A stretch of DNA of 64,000 nt from Nodosilinea nodulosa PCC 7104. GTDB taxonomy: Bacteria > Cyanobacteriota > Cyanobacteriia > Phormidesmidales > Phormidesmidaceae. Every line of letters begins with the position of its first letter. Position 1 is the first letter of the stretch. Positions 62,131 to 64,000 of this stretch are shown in pieces. The stretch covers positions 481,849 to 545,848 of the forward strand of contig NZ_JH976538.1 in NCBI RefSeq assembly GCF_000309385.1. The letters run 5' to 3'. Position numbers and translations under genes: made by a program. The notes beneath the pieces are model-generated. The model saw nothing but the letters and a program-made list of their open reading frames with translations. It searched no databases and had not been told where the DNA came from.

Positions 62131-63015
62131 GTGAGCAAAAAAATCTACGAAATTGTCGACAAGCTCCCCACCGGGGGGCTAACCGTGCGGGCACTCAAAA
62201 CCCTCGACACCTTTGTGCCCGGCCAGTGGAACAACCTGGTGGGTTTCGACAACACCATCAAAACCGTGACCGGCGAAACCGACGAAGCCATGGTGCAGGC
62301 CATTGGCGAACGCGCGATCGCCCTTTTCAACGACAAAAAGCAGGGCTACCAGAGCGCCCTCTGGCTCTACGAAACCGTGGACTCGGCCTCCGGCCTGCTG
62401 GGGGCGGCGGCCCTGGCCAACCGCATCGGCCAGGACACCTTTTTGGGCTTTCTCAAAAACCTTTCCCCCAAGCCCGAAAAAGCCCAAACCATCGACCTGG
62501 TGGTGAAGCTGGTGGCCGAAGTGGTGGCCTTCTGCAAAATTAGCGGCATCCCCGGCGACAGCCTGGGCGATTTTCTCGCCGCCCTAGGCGACTACAGCAG
62601 CGAGTCCCTGGTTCGCATGGCGGCCCTGGTCAGCTTCGACGGCATCATTCCCCTGGGGGCCGACTTTTCCACCAAGGCGCTCAGCGCCATCAAGGGCATG
62701 GGGGCCAGCGATCTCGACAACAACCAAACCTTCAAAGGCATCAAAGACGAAATCCCTGGCCACGATTCCAAGTCCAAGCTTTCCTTTATGACCGAGAGCT
62801 TCGAGTCTACCAAGGGCTGGATGGACAAGTTTGTGGGCGACCACAACATCACCCAGAGCAAACTGGTGGACAACCTGGGCGGCTTCATCGAAGGCTCTAA
62901 GGGTAAGCTTGACTACCTGGGCGCGTTCCTCGACATGTCGGTGAAGTACTACGAGCACACCGGCACCCAAACCCTGGCCCGCCGATTGATCGAGCGCGCC
63001 GTCGCCGAGATTTAG
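62131..63015 (+). CDS. Hypothetical helical protein
   Basis: 294 residues from a GTG preceded by GGAG. Starts MSKKIYEIVDKLPTGGLTVRALKTLDTF. Mostly helical, with two hydrophobic stretches that are too polar for clear TM helices. A rho-independent terminator follows at 63058. Likely in a unit with the lipoprotein gene. No family recognised. Confidence 0.7.
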   Translation: MSKKIYEIVDKLPTGGLTVRALKTLDTFVPGQWNNLVGFDNTIKTVTGETDEAMVQAIGERAIALFNDKKQGYQSALWLYETVDSASGLLGAAALANRIGQDTFLGFLKNLSPKPEKAQTIDLVVKLVAEVVAFCKISGIPGDSLGDFLAALGDYSSESLVRMAALVSFDGIIPLGADFSTKALSAIKGMGASDLDNNQTFKGIKDEIPGHDSKSKLSFMTESFESTKGWMDKFVGDHNITQSKLVDNLGGFIEGSKGKLDYLGAFLDMSVKYYEHTGTQTLARRLIERAVAEI

Positions 63016-63057
63016 CCTGTAGGTCCTAGCAGCAGAATTGAATTGATACGTTTGAAA

Positions 63058-63087
63058 CCCGGCTGAGATTCAGTCGGGCTTTTTTTG
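63058..63087 (+). terminator. Rho-independent terminator
   Basis: CCCGGCTGA, GAT, TCAGTCGGG, then CTTTTTTT. Confidence 0.85.
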
Positions 63088-63179
63088 CCTGGTTTATAGA
63101 TTTTCGCGCAATACGGAGAACAAATGAACCTATTGATGAGTAGAATCACCGAATGATAAAGTAATACACATGAACTACT

Positions 63180-63818
63180 TTGACTGCAATTATGGGTCTC
63201 CGCTGCTCAGAACGCCTTATTTACGACTGCTTACGGCGATTATTTGCTCTCAATGGTTATGCTCCTACCATTCGGGAAATTGAGGAAGACTTGAAAATTT
63301 CCTCTCGATCCTTTGTTCAAAATCTGCTGGTCAGACTGGAGCAAAAGGGGTACATCGAAAAGCAGCGCGGCAAATCGCGCACGATTCGCCTTGCATGTAG
63401 CGAACTGCCCTTAATGGGATTCATTCAGGCAGGTTTTCTTACCGAGCATCCCGAAAGATACTCTGAGCAAGTGTGCCTAGACGGCCAACGCTACCAAGAC
63501 GGCGACTATGCTCTCACAGTCAGCGGCGACAGCATGATAGATGCCCAAATTTTTGATGGCGATATTGTGGTCATTCGCCCCATAAAAGATCTCTGGGCCA
63601 TTCACCACGGCCAAATTGCGGTGGTTTGGATCGACGGCGAGGGCACGACGCTCAAACGTGTTTACTACGACGAAGGTGACAATCAGATCACCCTCAAACC
63701 CGCTAACCCAGCCCATCCGTCCCGTACCCTAGAACGTTCCCAAGTTGGAGTTCAGGGAATCATGGTGGGCCAACACCGCCATGACGATGGTTTGTGGGTA
63801 GCGGTAGAGCACGATTAG
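63180..63818 (+). CDS. lexA: LexA-family repressor/protease
   Basis: 212 residues from TTG 63180; ATG 63192 is an equally possible start. The winged-helix N-terminus (APTIREIEEDLKISSRSFVQNLLVRLEQKGYIEK) is of LexA type. The peptidase half has an Ala-Gly cleavage site (FIQAGFL), the nucleophile Ser (SGDSMIDA) and Lys (TTLKRVYY), so self-cleavage is possible. It is divergent from the housekeeping cyanobacterial LexA in the DNA-binding part and could regulate local genes. Spacing from the preceding terminator implies its own promoter. Confidence 0.8.
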   Translation: MTAIMGLRCSERLIYDCLRRLFALNGYAPTIREIEEDLKISSRSFVQNLLVRLEQKGYIEKQRGKSRTIRLACSELPLMGFIQAGFLTEHPERYSEQVCLDGQRYQDGDYALTVSGDSMIDAQIFDGDIVVIRPIKDLWAIHHGQIAVVWIDGEGTTLKRVYYDEGDNQITLKPANPAHPSRTLERSQVGVQGIMVGQHRHDDGLWVAVEHD

Positions 63819-63891
63819 GCTCCAGGCTCTGCCCAGGGAAGAATCGACAGCGATCGCATTCCCCCCTCCCCCCGCTGGACCATCCATGCGT

Positions 63892-64000
63892 CTACTCAGT
63901 CCGCCAGTCGGCATCCAGCGATCGCTGCCGCCGCAGAACCACCATATTTGGCCCCACCACCGGGTTGCGAGCCACCACCACACCATCCGGGTCGCGCAGT
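63892..64000 (-). CDS. C-terminal end of an unidentified protein, cut by the window
   Basis: Minus strand: LRDPDGVVVARNPVVGPNMV, then VLRRQRSLDADWRTE and TAG at 63894-63892. Good codon use for this GC-rich region. Too short to assign. Confidence 0.5.
   Translation of the reverse strand, partial: LRDPDGVVVARNPVVGPNMVVLRRQRSLDADWRTE

Noticed and set aside
1-64000. tRNA or rRNA genes and a plasmid origin
   Set aside because: None recognised by eye; no tRNA cloverleaf, rRNA segment or iteron array that I could support.

Overview
The window is cyanobacterial DNA. HIP1 octamers (GCGATCGC) are scattered throughout, and there is a nitrate ABC transporter of cyanobacterial type in which NrtC carries its own NrtA-like domain. 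The genus cannot be fixed from the sequence alone. Much of the window is a conjugative element: primase-polymerase, methylase/helicase, type IV secretion genes and a coupling protein. This element has been disrupted by insertion sequences and by an inserted cargo segment.

Layout. 1-1.7 kb: an IS5-type relic that cuts off the 5' end of an MprF-type (lysyl-phosphatidylglycerol synthase-like) membrane gene. 1.75-16.2 kb, minus strand: the replication and transfer block, holding a prim-pol protein, an adenine-methylase/Strawberry-notch helicase interrupted by an IS1634-type element, several exported proteins and a large GH19-type cell-wall hydrolase. 17-20.6 kb: an exported TPR/WD40 protein split by a frameshift. 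20.8-27.7 kb: a VirD4-like coupling protein and VirB10-, VirB8- and VirB6-like genes. 28.1-48.4 kb: a 20-kb AT-richer cargo island bounded by two nearly identical 126-bp MITEs in direct orientation, sitting between the VirB6-like gene and another apparent transfer gene (48.4-49.1 kb). 49.2-53.2 kb: a truncated IS4-type element, a second IS1634-type copy and an IS630-type element. 53.5-64 kb: nrtABCD, a DUF6671 gene, three conserved cyanobacterial hypotheticals, a LexA-family repressor and the edge of one more gene.

The main result is in the island. Ten promoters share one architecture: two CTTGAC half-sites with an 11-bp period (CTTGAC-N5-CTTGAC), then 10 bp (9 in one case), then a TANNNT -10 box. 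This is the arrangement expected of a PhoB/OmpR-type class II activator site. The island encodes exactly one such regulator with its sensor kinase, in an operon that itself starts with the box. The boxes precede an ABC exporter operon, a PepSY protein, two paralogous exported repeat proteins, a DUF347 membrane protein, a 33-residue membrane peptide, other small genes and a dead signal peptidase gene. I read the island as a self-contained two-component regulon for the cell envelope, carried as cargo on a conjugative element.

The second result is in the transfer block. Three proteins with unrelated N-terminal parts (prim-pol, methylase/helicase/MutS-I, and an acidic protein beside the coupling protein) end in the same C-terminal module. 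This could be a shared translocation or docking tail. Two of the three copies are now cut off from their parent protein, one by an amber codon and one by the IS1634 insertion, which left a 6-bp target duplication that allows the original gene to be rebuilt in frame.
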